Shown here piece after piece: positions 39,101-49,621 of a DNA stretch of 64,000 nucleotides. The DNA comes from Diadema setosum (taxonomy: Eukaryota > Echinodermata > Echinoidea > Diadematoida > Diadematidae). The DNA is taken from NCBI RefSeq assembly GCF_964275005.1, contig NC_092698.1, positions 31,365,162 to 31,429,161 of the forward strand, read 5' to 3'. The stretch's first letter is position 1; each line of letters begins with the position of its first letter. A model generated the notes under the pieces. That model saw nothing but the letters and a program-made list of their open reading frames with translations. It searched no databases and was not told the DNA's origin. Made by a program: the position numbers and the translations under genes.

Positions 39101-39280
39101 ACCTGCTGTGTCCCACAGTGCAAGGTTACATGGACTGCCATTAAACATTATGTTGGCACAATAGTTGTCAAAGACGGTGGGAACATACTCGCTTGGAAAG
39201 TTATTTGTGGTGTATGTAATGAGGAGACAACTTTTCCCCACACCACCATCACCAATAATGACAAGCTTGATGTTATTCAT
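27876..39280 (-). CDS. RHOBTB: Atypical Rho GTPase of RhoBTB / RacA type (whole gene, 10 coding exons)
   Basis: Joining 39280-39098, 38391-38223, 37459-37323, 36314-36197, 34931-34744, 34258-34072, 32232-32002, 29964-29864, 28928-28689 and 28106-27876 gives 1785 nt and 594 aa. Residues 1-163 are a Rho/Rac-like GTPase domain with P-loop GDGGVGKS at 10-17, Thr35, DTAGQ at 57-61 and a short MKTD base-recognition motif at 115-118. A Pro-rich linker follows, then two BTB domains (the first split by a long insert, about 228-370; the second about 395-470) and the RhoBTB C-terminal region with [10 protein letters not shown]. The protein ends in CAVM, a CAAX box. RhoBTB proteins act as CUL3 adaptors. 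Unlike vertebrate RHOBTB1/2, the GTPase residues G12, T35 and Q61 are all present, as in Dictyostelium RacA. Every junction is in phase; one intron uses GC-AG. Confidence 0.94.
28273..28456. mobile_element. Short TIR element, CAGTGxACTCC family, copy 2
   Basis: Bounded by CAGTGCACTCCTGTTATAAC and TTATAACAGGAGTTGACTG, with an internal GTTATAAC-rich body that is the reverse complement of the copy at 9161-9340. It lies in the last RhoBTB intron. Confidence 0.75.
28689..28928 (-). CDS. RHOBTB: RhoBTB coding exon 9
   Basis: Encodes [16 protein letters not shown], the end of BTB2, then a helical BACK-like stretch ([20 protein letters not shown]). Exactly 80 codons, phase 0 on both sides. Confidence 0.94.
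29480..29817. mobile_element. TIR element, CACACCAGGCTTTGC family
   Basis: Long inverted ends (CACACCAGGCTTTGCGTAG and TGCAAAGCCTGGTGTAGG, extending past 50 bp with mismatches) flank a centre of repeated ACGCAACTCTACG strings. It is in the RhoBTB intron between exons 8 and 9. Confidence 0.8.
29864..29964 (-). CDS. RHOBTB: RhoBTB coding exon 8 (second BTB)
   Basis: Encodes [20 protein letters not shown] and FAESSAS, the core of the second BTB. It is 101 nt long with canonical AG acceptor and gtgagt donor. Confidence 0.93.
30253..31012. mobile_element. TIR element, ATAGACCTTATGCAT family, about 760 bp
   Basis: ATAGACCTTATGCATTGACG at the left is inverted at the right (GACGTCATATGCATAAGGTC). 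An inner pair around GCCAATCACATG / CATGTGATTGGC forms a second palindrome. No coding capacity. It lies in the GC-AG intron of RhoBTB. Confidence 0.85.
31143..31830. mobile_element. TIR element, TGTGACCxTGCATCACAAAA family, copy 1
   Basis: Ends TATGTGATCATGCATCACAA and TTTGTGATGCAGGGTCACAT are inverse. The body aligns, in reverse orientation, with 44856-45553 and 56643-57631. It lies in the GC-AG intron of RhoBTB. Confidence 0.85.
32002..32232 (-). CDS. RHOBTB: RhoBTB coding exon 7 (GC donor)
   Basis: Encodes [20 protein letters not shown] and the start of the second [14 protein letters not shown]. The only phase-compatible donor is GAAG|gcgagt, so the following intron begins with GC. The nearby GT after GAA would be out of phase. 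Confidence 0.9.
32795..34028. mobile_element. Tandem-repeat element with GCTCACxxGAG ends
   Basis: Left end GCGCTCACCTGAGTATCGCA and right end, inverted, GCTCACCAGAGCC / GCTCAAGTGAGCTATTGCGA enclose about three direct units of 320-345 bp (GGTGCCCATTTG at about 33137, 33480 and 33802), poly-G tracts and a CACGACG minisatellite. It lies in the RhoBTB intron between exons 6 and 7. Confidence 0.75.
34072..34258 (-). CDS. RHOBTB: RhoBTB coding exon 6 (BTB1 insert and end)
   Basis: Encodes a charged insert, then [16 protein letters not shown], the BTB helix-turn that normally follows directly after the first half. The insert splitting BTB1 is a RhoBTB hallmark. The exon sits 43 bp from a tandem-repeat element at 32795-34028. 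Confidence 0.93.
34744..34931 (-). CDS. RHOBTB: RhoBTB coding exon 5 (first BTB, first half)
   Basis: Contains [20 protein letters not shown] and [12 protein letters not shown], the opening of a BTB fold. Phase 2 in, phase 0 out at AAG|gtatta. Confidence 0.93.
35067..35960. mobile_element. TTAA-flanked TIR element, copy 1 (holds a nested MITE)
   Basis: TTAACCCTAACTAGG and CCTAGTTAGGGTTAA are perfect inverse ends. The body aligns with 60388-61164, including GCGGGAGACTT near the right end. The MITE at 35098-35263 sits inside. No coding capacity. Confidence 0.88.
35098..35263. mobile_element. Palindromic MITE, GGGxCCCATTTCATA family, copy 2 (nested)
   Basis: About 165 bp with inverted ends GGGCCCCATTTCATAAAA / TTTTTATGAAACAGGACCC and the same core as the copy at 3291-3453. 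It sits inside the larger TTAA-flanked element 35067-35960, so it is the younger insertion. Confidence 0.8.
36197..36314 (-). CDS. RHOBTB: RhoBTB coding exon 4 (basic and Pro-rich linker)
   Basis: Encodes a linker with [20 protein letters not shown]. The Lys run followed by a Pro-rich segment sits where vertebrate RhoBTBs have their proline-rich region. Confidence 0.9.
37323..37459 (-). CDS. RHOBTB: RhoBTB coding exon 3 (end of GTPase domain)
   Basis: Completes the MKTD motif with D118 and carries [19 protein letters not shown], the G5 region and last helix. The usual Rho insert helix is short or missing, with only about a dozen residues between DLR and FNEGAALA. Confidence 0.93.
38223..38391 (-). 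CDS. RHOBTB: RhoBTB coding exon 2 (switch II to G4)
   Basis: Encodes [20 protein letters not shown] onward, the Rho switch II and the strand leading to AMKT. Phase 0 in, phase 1 out at cag|gtaatt. Confidence 0.94.
39098..39280 (-). CDS. RHOBTB: RhoBTB coding exon 1 (P-loop, switch I)
   Basis: The start is the ATG of [17 protein letters not shown], the exact N-terminal length of Rac. An upstream splice to the probable UTR exon ending at 42778 places an in-frame TGA before it, so this is the first Met. The exon ends at DTAGQ|gtaagt in phase 0. Confidence 0.94.
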
Positions 39281-39802
39281 GTTCAAGCCTTTGAAGAACC
39301 ACCAGCTCCAGACAAGATGAGAATAGCCCCAGTTACTTGACAGTCCCTATTGGGGAAAACAAACAAACAGACAAACACTAAACAAATGCAGTACCCATCA
39401 AAAGCTTTGCCAAAAATAAAACACGCATCATGTGTATGATTTTCACTTTCTTATGTCTCTGCTCTTAAATTTCAAGAATTTTTCAGTCAAGACTAAACAT
39501 ACAATTCTAATCATTGTATACAGACTTCAACATGGCCACAAAAATTACTGCTCTACAATCTTCACAGAGGTTTACATTAGAAAAAAAAAATCAGATGCAG
39601 GCCGTATTAGGCTAGAGTTTGCTGAAAGGCAAATACTATAAGCAAACTGGGTAGCTGTCCCATAGATATTAGGAAGACAACTGGTTCATGTGTCATTGCA
39701 TAATGACCAGTCACTCTTTACAGGTCTTTCTGATGGTAATTATTTTCGCCATTTCTTCTTAAATAAAACAAGGAAAAGTAGAAATTACGCGGTGCGTAAT
39801 AT

Positions 39803-40892
39803 ATGTCCCCGCCGGAAGTAGCATTTAGTAGCAAAATGTACAATATAGGTAAAAAGATCAAGGTCAAAGGTCAAAGAAGTCAAAGGTCAAAATTCTATGT
39901 AGAAGTTTTGAAGCCCTCACCTAGTGCCATCACATAAAGCAAACGGAATCGAAATCGGGTTAGAAATGGCGAAGGAGTAGCATTTTGTAGCCAATGTACA
40001 ATATAGGTAAAAAATCAAGGTCAAAGGTCAAAGAAGTCAAAGGACAAAATTCTGTGTAGAAGTTTTGAAGCCCTCACCTAGTGCCATCACATAAAGCAAA
40101 CGGAATCGAAATCGGGTTAGAAATGGCGAAGGAGTAGCATTTAATAGCAAAATGTACAATACAGGTCAAAAATCAAGGTCAGAGGTCAAAGAAGTCAAAG
40201 GTCAAAATTCTGTGTAGAAGTTTTGAAGCCCTCACCAAGTGCCATCACTTAAAGCAAACGGAATTGAAATCGGGTTACAAATGGCGAAGGAGTAGCATTT
40301 TGTAGCAAAATGTACAATTTAGGTCAAAAATCAAGGTCAAAGGTCAAAGAAGTCAAAGGTCAAAATTCTGTGTAGAAGTTTTGAAGCCCTCACCTAGTGC
40401 CATCATATAAAGCAAACGGAATCGAAATCGGGTTAGAAATGGCGAAGGAGTAGCATTTTGTAGCCAGTGTACAATATAGGCAAAAAATCAAGGTCAAAGG
40501 TCAAAGAAGTCAAAGGTCAAAATTCTGTGTAGAAGTTTTGAAGCCCTCACCTAGTGCCATCATATAAAGCAAACGGAATCAAAATCGGGTTAGAAATGGC
40601 GAAGGAGTAGCATTTTGAAGCAAAATGTACAATATAGGTCAAAGGTCACAACTGAAATTCTTTATAGAAGTTTCAAAACTCCCATGTAGTGCTATCATAT
40701 AAAGCAAACAGAATCAAAATCGGGTTAGAAATGGCGAAGGAGTAGCATTTTGAACATTTTGATCACACACGGACGCACGGACGGACGCACGGACGGACAC
40801 ACGGACGCACGGACGGACACACGGACACACGGACACACACACGTACGGAGCCCGTTTCATAGTCCCCTGCTCGAACTCGTTCGGCGGGGACA
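39803..40892. repeat. 157-bp minisatellite inside an element with TGTCCCCGCCG ends
   Basis: About six direct units of 157-158 bp (GAAGGAGTAGCATTTT at 39971, 40128, 40286, 40444, 40601, then a short unit to 40736) are followed by an ACGGACGCACGG tract. The outermost strings TGTCCCCGCCG and CGGCGGGGACA are inverse. Full units carry AGGTCAAAGGTCA. It lies in RhoBTB intron 1 if the UTR exon is right. Confidence 0.9.
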
Positions 40893-41282
40893 AAAATAAG
40901 TTGTACATACTGGAAAGATATGGGGAAGCACAAACAGAAATCACGCGAGGATCAATGGATGAAATAAAAATAAAAATTACTGCACTTCACATGTCTTTAC
41001 ACTAATCTGAAAATGAACAAAAACCATACTTAAAGATTATACTGTATACTGCATATATTTTGAATAGCGAGTCTAAATTCTCATGAATAGGGACTTCCCG
41101 ACGATAAATTCGCGATCGTGGAGTACTGCACTGAACGGAGAAGTGTATTAACGTGTGCGTCACATTCATATTGGGATCAGAGTAATTATTTTTTGCATGC
41201 CTTTTATTTTGCGAATAACACCTAACTCGTTAAATTTTTCGGCCTACACAGTACCTTATTTCTTATATTTGTTGGAAGTGAA

Positions 41283-41848
41283 TTAAAGGGAAGATAAACC
41301 CCAAGAACAATGTGGATTGAGTGAAAGCAGCAACATTAGTAGAACACATCAGTGAAAGTCTGAAGAAAATCGGACAATCGATGCAAAAGTTATGAATTTT
41401 TAAAGTTTTGGTGTTGGAACCGCTGGATGAGGAGACTACTAGAGGTTATGACGTATGAGTGGACTACAATATCAAGAAAATGTAAAGAAAATACTACAAA
41501 AATCCATTTTTCATGAAAATTACAAATTCCATCAACTTGATATTGACATATGTTAAGGGTAGCAATTATTCCCCCTGCTTTCTGAAAGCGGTTGGTCCAC
41601 TGCTCTTTCATAATTCTAGAAAAGTGATTTTTTGTTGAATATCCTTTATATTTTCTTTGCATTGTTGTCCACTCATACGTCATATCCTCTAGTAGTCTCC
41701 TCATCCAGCGGTTCCAACACCAAAACTTTAAAAATTCATAACTTTTGCATCGATTGTCCGATTTTCTTCAAACTTTCAATGATGTGTTCTACTAATGTTG
41801 CTGCTTTCACTCAATCCACATTGCTCTTTGGGTTTATCTTCCCTTTAA
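41283..41848. mobile_element. Palindromic TTAA-flanked element with arms of about 170 bp
   Basis: TTAAAGGGAAGATAAACCC and its inverse GGGTTTATCTTCCCTTTAA bound arms that pair almost without gaps for about 170 bp, over a unique centre. No coding capacity. Confidence 0.9.
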
Positions 41849-42777
41849 AGAAAAATGGCAAATCAGCTTTGCAGCGACAGTACAGTTTCAAATATTTTTG
41901 GATAAATATTTCTGGATGAGACTTACTTTTGTTTCACATGCTTTTGATATCATTAGGTTAAATTTTTTTCATTTAGTAAATAAATTTTTAAAACTGACCC
42001 AGCAAATGTCATTAGGCCTAACGTTAGGCCTACTATAGATGAGAAGTTTTTCGTGGAATTTAATAGACATACTTGTCGGTCAAGGTCTACTCATACTAGA
42101 CCCCTAGTCGTAGCACTGAAACTAGTGAAAGTGGTCAATAGGTAAATTTATAGGGTCTATAAATGTATTCGGGCTTTAATTTATAGTATGCACATAGGGT
42201 ACCTCTGTAACTGTGTAATACGTGTGACTGTGAGTGTAATTAATGTTAGACGTCTATGAAGCCCGACCAGACGCTGTTACATACTACGCTGTGCGTATCT
42301 ACGTACAGCGACTGGGCTGTGTATAGTTAACGTCTGTGCAACTTGAGAAGAATCCGATAATCTGAAACAATGGGCCGTTATGCATTGACAATTCCAGTCT
42401 TACTCTTGAGGAGATCTATTTCTAGTACCGTACTACTACTACTAGTCTAACATTTAATTTATAGTCATGACTCATACTCTAACGTTAGACTGTTCTATTC
42501 AAATAGAAAGAGACAAAGACAAAAACAAGATTGAAGAGTGACAATCACATCCATGATCATCAACCTCAAGGTGCACAAGGTCAGGTGCATGGTGCATGGT
42601 GAAGCAAATCTAACGTTAAAACTAAAAGTAAAATAAAACGAGTGAAAAGAAACGTATGTCATGATCTGTTTCCTTTTTAACGTTAGAAAAGGGTGTGTGG
42701 CATGGCATGTGTTGTGACTTGTGTTCGAGCAACCCCGACATTGCCGTAGCTCTTCAAACTTCCATGCATATACTTAC

Positions 42778-43100
42778 CAAGGTTGAAAATCAGGCGGTCG
42801 TGAAAACATTCGAGATGTAACAGTTAGATCTTCTGTGTTCTGTGTGTGTTTTTCATGTACATATGACGGTCGGCATGCAACACCGGTCCTTCCGCACTCG
42901 TTTCGTGTACTCACTAGTAATTCTTCCTCCTTCACTCGGGATGTACACACAGAACTCCTCTGTGGATATGTACACTCACTCTGCTCGGCACTGCACTGTA
43001 TGCTGGTGCAATGTACAACTTTTACTGCACAGAGTCGACAGAACTTGTCCGTATGTGCTTCCGCCTGGCTCTCGGCCTCGAAACTCCTTGCCCAACCCTC
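42778..43100 (-). other. Probable 5' UTR exon and promoter area of RhoBTB
   Basis: A consensus donor (G|gtaagtat read on the minus strand) lies at 42778/42777. A pyrimidine-rich acceptor ending in ccaatag at 39347 would join it to 66 nt of UTR (39346-39281) ahead of the RhoBTB ATG. With this join an in-frame TGA precedes the ATG. The upstream limit is unknown and no cDNA was available; an open frame on the plus strand here (42842-43228) shows no protein signature. Confidence 0.5.
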
Positions 43101-43669
43101 CGGTAATCTCGTATTTATTGCTCGCTAAGTTTGTACACTACACTGAGCACAGTGGTGTAGCGCTCGGCTTTGTAATTACTCGTAGATTTTTTCAAGCACT
43201 CTTTATATATTTCCCACAACTCTGTTGAAGAAAGTATACAAATCAATATATTTTTTGACTGCAGAATGCCTTTTTAAATATTTAATAATTACATTAAATA
43301 ATTGTAATATGATGATATACGTCTGTATCCAATTCTAGGAATTTGTTCAAACAAATAAATTTTTATTTACCTGGTAGTAAAGTAAAACCACATAAACAAG
43401 GGCGTCTGCTTCACGCACGTTGTCGAAGATACAGAAATAGAACATGACATCGTATTTATTTTCAGACCGTACGGAGAAAATATATAGGCCTTGCAGCAAG
43501 GCAGAACATGTTATAACTAGGTTTCAGAAGTGATGTGTGATAGCCAAAAGATAATGTCACCTTCTTGAAAGGAAAAGAACAAAGCAAAGCAAAAAAAAAA
43601 AAGTCAAATTTTGAGAAATAAAAGTAATTTGAAAACATAGTCCTTGTGTGTCTACATTGTTTTGCAGAG

Positions 43670-43747
43670 GCGGATGGGGGGGGGGGGGGGGGGGGACAAA
43701 ATTAGATGAATCCCGGTGGTTAGTTTCTGGATCCGCCTCTGTTTTGT
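43670..43747. repeat. Small palindrome around a poly-G tract
   Basis: TTTGCAGAGGCGGAT and ATCCGCCTCTGTTTTG are inverse and flank a run of about 20 G. Perhaps the remnant of a MITE. Confidence 0.55.
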
Positions 43748-44756
43748 AGGAACAGCTTTAAAGATATTTACTTATTTGTGCAAAAACTCCTTGGGGTAGC
43801 TCACTCCAGCAAAGAGGGGAGACTGGGGAGCTAGGGGTGCTTGTGGATGCTATGAGAAGAATATCTCAGCTAGAACTTCCTCATAATCATGGGTTTTCTT
43901 GTGTTTTTCTATTTTCTTAGTCTTTCTTTTTAATCTAGCTCTAAACTCCAAAAAAAAAAAAAATTCTTCCCAGATGCAACCAGGCTTTTGAACTGAGGAG
44001 GCATATAAAATAATGTTTTATACAATTTTTGAATAATAGGCCTATATCAAGTTACCACAAACCCCTCTTCTCCAAAAGGGGCCTACGTCAACTATTGTAA
44101 TGGGGGGGGGGGGGATAATGCAAGTGTGCAGACATGATTGCAAGGAAGTTGGTTATATCAGTGGTTCCCCATAACATCAAGTTATAGTCAGATTTACATT
44201 CAACATATCAGGGACTTTCTTTGAATTCATTTAATTTCAATGAGACCTTTTGTTGCATTGATTTTATACAAGGTAGGCCTAAACCCTCTCCTTCACCTCT
44301 CTTTTTTTCACTTGAGAGAACAACTTGAAATTCTGTCTTATGCTCTTCTTTTATAGCAATTCATAGGCTGAAGTCACCACAAAAGAATGAAAAATAAGGC
44401 AAGTTTAAAGATATAAAAAGGTTAAGAGTTTTATCATGCTCATCATAAAATGCACTAAGGTGACACATTAAGTAATTTTTAAATTGTTACATCACTGTTA
44501 ATTAATAGCCACTAAATGTTCTTTCCTGTCATTTTACCAATGCAAACACTGATTTCCATATTATGTGCCTGAACGATTACTACGTAACTATCTTTCCCTG
44601 TTAGTAGAAAGACTACATGATGGTCTAATCAATGTTATCTGTACATTTTAAGTTATCCATAATAATGTAGAAAATCTTGTTTATTACACTGTATCAAGAT
44701 TTAAAATGAGAGAAACTGAAAACATCAAGACAGCAAAATATGTCCATATGATGGAA

Positions 44757-45662
44757 TACTGTAAAAGTTTAATTTTTGTGGTGTTGAAATTTTCGTGCAT
44801 TTCACACAACCAGAAACTAGAGCGAAAATAAAAGCACACAAATATTTTCGCTTGCCATATGTGACCCTGCATCACAAAACCAACAAAAAGTCGTCAGCTA
44901 TGGATTTTTAGTTAAGAGTAGATTTTGAAAGAGCAGACTATAGGCTAGGCTTTAAAATGATGTATAACTCAATTCAAAATGGACTCTCCTAACCTATCTA
45001 AACATTGGAAAGAAAGGACACTCTCTGGAAAGTGTGAACTGAGAAAAGAGGCTCAGGGTCTATTAAAGCATTTAATCTTTACCAAACCGTGCTAGCTTTG
45101 GGATGAATGGAACAAAAAAAAAAAAAAAAACAGGGTGTTGACCACGGGAGCAACAACAATGAAGGGATTATCATATTAAGCTGTAATTGAGCATGCTTCA
45201 TTAACACAGTCTGTAGATGATTAATATCAACTTTCAATGCAATAGCATTATTCTTTTCAAGAGTTGAAAGTGAAGAGTATGACAGTGTTTTTGAGAAATG
45301 AGAGGAGGGTTCTATGAGAAATACCTAATCACACTATTCCACCAAAAGGTGTTTGAAGAGAACTGCTGAAAACACAAGTTCCTGTTTGTTTTATGATCCC
45401 AAATTTTAACATAATATAGAAAAAGACTTGCTCTTTCAGAAAATATGAAAAACTCAAGATAGGTCACATTGACCCAATTCACCCATTTTCAGTCCTCACA
45501 CAAAATCACTGTGTGCGACTTTTTGTTCGTTTTGTGATGCATGGTCACATATGTTCCTGTAGGCTTACTTGATATCTTGATTTGGCGGAATTAAAAACAT
45601 GCGAAACTCTTTTTACCAGGCCAAGCATGAAAAATTAGCGAAAATATCCACTTTTACAGTAT
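44757..45662. mobile_element. Outer TIR element, ATACTGTAAAAGT family, split by an insertion
   Basis: ATACTGTAAAAGTTTAAT at the left and CCACTTTTACAGTAT at the right are inverse, as are the next GCGAAAAT-containing strings. Removing 44856-45553 leaves an element of about 210 bp. Confidence 0.7.
44856..45553. mobile_element. TIR element, TGTGACCxTGCATCACAAAA family, copy 2 (nested)
   Basis: About 700 bp with inverted ends around ATGTGACCCTGCATCACAAA. It interrupts the outer element 44757-45662 and is therefore younger. Confidence 0.85.
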
Positions 45663-45928
45663 AAGGGCTACAGCAGCACGAGTCTATCAGGCTTTTGTTA
45701 ATTTGATCATTTAACACAACCCTGAAATATCCTCCAGATGTGTATGTATGAGCATTTATAATTTTAAGGCTGCATGTGAGAGGTAGGGATGTTCAATAAG
45801 CAATGTGTCCCACTTCCCTGGTGTAACTCAGTTCAACAATGGAGGTGGCAAATGAGCTCAACGCTAACCCATGCTAACAAAAAAAAAAAAAAAAAAAAAA
45901 AATCCACACAAACAAACATATGATGTAT

Positions 45929-45929
<1 letters not shown>

Positions 45930-45966
<37 letters not shown>
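45930..45966. repeat. AC microsatellite
   Basis: About 18 AC units, preceded by a poly-A run at about 45878-45902. Confidence 0.95.
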
Positions 45967-45969
<3 letters not shown>

Positions 45970-48900
45970 CACAAACAAGCACCAGGGAGGTGGAAAGTCC
46001 AGTCTTTCCACCTCTCTGTAAGCACTGAAAGGGGAGTCAATGATACTTAGGCATATCAACCCACCATCACTTCCCTGGCTACACTAGTGTGTGTTTTTTC
46101 TTTTTTTTTTTTTTCTGTTCAGTTCCTGGTGTGGTAGATCCTGCCCCAAATCTCCTCTGCTCCTGAAGTTTACCTGCACATACCAGTATGTCAAACAGCA
46201 ATTCTCCTACATTGCTCAAAGTACAACTGTAGTGTAGGCCATCAACAAAATGTTGCTAGGTTTCCTATTCATTCTAAATGGATACCAGTGTGGTATGTGA
46301 TTCATTTCACATGAGAGATTGACTTTAGAATAATGAACACTTACAGTATACAGTCATAAGAAAACTAACCAGACGCATGCAATATCACCTTCTGATCAAG
46401 AAAGCATAAACTTTTTTTTTTTTTTTGTGTGTGTGTGTATGATAAACAGACTGTTCAGTTGTGCAATTGTAGTTACATGTATATCAATGCACTTGGTATT
46501 TTACAAAATCTTCAAGTTAAAGACAGTCAAAATATGGCATATTTTACAACTATGTAGATAGCTCTTGCCGTTTGTGACCTTGACTAAAAGGGGGCTGTTC
46601 TAAATAAACACTGCAGTATATGGTGTCGGAAGCACTTGTTTTGTGCATACCAGCTCCACTGTCAATACAGTTTATCGAAGATTGTTTAGTCACATGTGAT
46701 GCACACACTCTAAAGACACTACACTTCCAGAACTCAGAATCACCATCATAAAAGCTTTGGTGGTACATGTATCACTGTGCTTTCATATTACATTTACAAT
46801 GTATTTAATGTTTCTTAGTTTTGATGTAGAGCGTCAAGTTATCAAAGCATAACTGTAAATCAAAATTTTGAAACACTGTACAGGTGTAATTGTTATTGCT
46901 GGTAGAATGCTCGTATCAAATGTATCCTTGAAACATTAGGAATGTTAAAAATAATGTATCTTGCATGACTACCGATACATAAACATGCATTACACATCAT
47001 AAACACACATTATGTGTTTGTGGCTGTTCTCACATGAAATGCAAATACATGTACATTTGACATGCATGCACTGTGTATACATTTACGTCCATACTTAATA
47101 AAGATGCAAACACACAGATGGACAGACGGAAAGACATAAACACACACACACACACACATAGGCTCTGCAATAGTTTGGAAATAATCTTGCTTTCAGATAA
47201 ATTGTCAGCACCATTCATTTGTGAATTTAAGCATAGATTGTACATGCTTGATTTGGTATAGATATGGTTAACTTGACAAGCATACTGTATGCATGTACAT
47301 ATACATCTTTTTTGCTAGTCTGGCAAATGTGTTTTACAATCAAATGCTTTCATCCAAACACTTTATCAATCAGTGGGCTAAATGTTATGTGTCAGAAGTA
47401 AAATTGATTAATAAAAATACATCCATACAAGACTATACAGTTACCAACATACATTGTAATTCACCAAATCTTCACATAAATGAAAGCAACAAGCAAGACT
47501 AGGAAGTATTTGGAACAATGAGACAAATCATGGGACTCCTTGTTAATTAATTTACTTAGTTTTTACTGTATTTTACTCTATTCTCACATCCACAAAGAGG
47601 ACAAGAAGAGACATCTTAAGAATGTCCCAGCAATACATTTCAGTACTGAAATACAAACAAAGAAGTCCCGGCAATGCAGTCAATCTGTGCTATGTATTAT
47701 GAGGATATGTTATACAGAAATCACAAATAGTCGTAAGCAATATTGCTGATGTATTCAGTATGAGTAATTCTGCATATATATTATAGCTATACATGATGCA
47801 TGTCAAACCCATCTTTCAATTGCCTCCATTTGCAGCCAAGACGCAAGAAGTGTTATTTATTAAACCAATAGATTTCTCACACACTTTTGTGCCTAGTTGA
47901 CAAGAGTCACAAATAATTCTGGCTATTATGAGGGGAGAAAAACACATGTAAAAGGGATAATGCATACTTCCCATGATATGTTACTTTACTTCCACAGTGA
48001 CGTTACACATAAAGCTTACTGCAAAGAACATCTCTGGGTGTCTGTAAATTTTACCAGTTTAAAATATAGTTTTAACAGACACTCCAAAATGAGACTAACA
48101 ATTAATTCACCCTTGTTGTTTTTGTTTGTTTGCTTTTTGTGTTTCCCATTAATGAATTGGATGGCTCTGAGTCTCAATTACGTGAAAGGTCAGTAAAGGC
48201 ACCTATGCACTGTGCAACACTGCACAAACAAATTAATCTGCAAGGGTATATTCATTATGATAAATAAAGTTCCCAGCTTAATTTCAATGAACTCTGCATT
48301 GCAAACAGTCAATAACTGAAATGCTACAGTCTACACTTTGTATGCAATCATCAACTTTTAAAATATACTGGCTTCACACAGTAGAAAAAGAAATGAAACA
48401 GTTTTTACTCACTTTTAGAGGGCAATGCATACAGAATTTCAATCAGTCATGGTAAAGGTAAGACTTCCTGAGTCACGCTCTGCCATAAAGTACATGTACC
48501 GCAAGTACATAATCATATTACGCTTACAAGACTGGTATTAGCCATTGGCAGAGGAACATCTTTGAAAATTCCTTGATATCTAATGTTACTTTCATCAAAT
48601 AATACTAGTGTATTAGATTCTACAAGTATGTGATTTATTCAAATTTATGTATGCACTACATGTAGTAATTCTTACAAACATACCTATCTATTCTCTGGTA
48701 CAAGTTACTGAAGATAACAATAATGAGACGAGAAAATGTGTAATATCGATAGGTTGACTCCTGCAAAGCTTTTGGTTCTTATTTGAAAATCTACACACAC
48801 ACACATAAAGTTTCAGTTTACGTGGTAAGCAATGTGTGTTCAATCAGTATCATTCCTCAGTATTAATTCACATGAAACATATGTGTACATGCACTTATCT

Positions 48901-49591
48901 GCAAGTACTGTAATAAGAAAATCATCCCTCCAAACTTTTACTATGAAATATAACTTTTCACATATGCCAAGTTAATACAACAAATGTCATATCCCTGGTA
49001 CTGCATACCAGACAAACATGTACAACTTTCACTCAAACAGTAGTGAAGAAAATATATTCCTTTAAGAAGAAATACATGTAGAGAGCAAAATGCCTTGTAA
49101 CTTCAGCATCTTTTCTAATTAGTCTGTGTTTGTTGTGCTAAAGCGTAACAAAAAAATTAGCATTATATTGCACGTCTGAAGATGATGTATACTAGAAATC
49201 AAAAAGAGAGTATTTGTTTGTTTGAAGGAATAAGAAATACCCTTCTGGTAAAACAGAAGGAATTAACAAAAACAATGTAGGAATAACATTTTAGTAAATT
49301 GTACCACCTCTTCATTTGTATTGGATATATAAACATGCTTGGAAGGAGCACACCCAGTCTATACACAATACCAATTGAAACACCTTTTCACCAGAAAAGA
49401 ACATTGCATGCCCTGTTAAAACAAAGCTTTGCTTTAGACTACGTTAATACACATTTTCATAAATGCTTTACAGATATACTTTCATAAAATCTATCATACC
49501 ATGATGACATATTCAAATCTTCACATCTGACATGGCTGAAACTCCAGACGGAATGGTAAATCTCAGTAGCAATTGTATCTGTTCCGTTCTA

Positions 49592-49621
49592 TCAGCGGAA
49601 ATCTTCAACACTGAACATACC
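49592..49621 (-). CDS. ATP6V1F: ATP6V1F coding exon 4 (last nine residues)
   Basis: A 30-nt terminal coding stretch, GMFSVEDFR and TGA, after a cctag acceptor. It matches the conserved GMFxxEDLR ending of the family. Confidence 0.94.
   Translation of the reverse strand, partial: GMFSVEDFR

Larger units (their letters stand above)
43101..49591. other. Intergenic region between RhoBTB and ATP6V1F
   Basis: No exon was found on either strand. It holds the short palindrome at 43670-43747, the nested element at 44757-45662, an AC microsatellite at 45930-45966 and AT-rich unique DNA. The last part before 49591 should be ATP6V1F 3' UTR; its end was not located. Confidence 0.5.

Noticed and set aside
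39803-40892. CRISPR-like spaced repeat array
   Set aside because: Units are contiguous 157-bp direct repeats without unique spacers, in an animal genome.
40714-40944. Frame with repeated Val-Ser/Cys-Val units
   Set aside because: It is the translation of the ACGGACGCACGG minisatellite tract.
42835-43228. 128-codon plus-strand frame opposite the RhoBTB 5' region
   Set aside because: No recognisable protein features, and it overlaps the likely minus-strand UTR exon and promoter.
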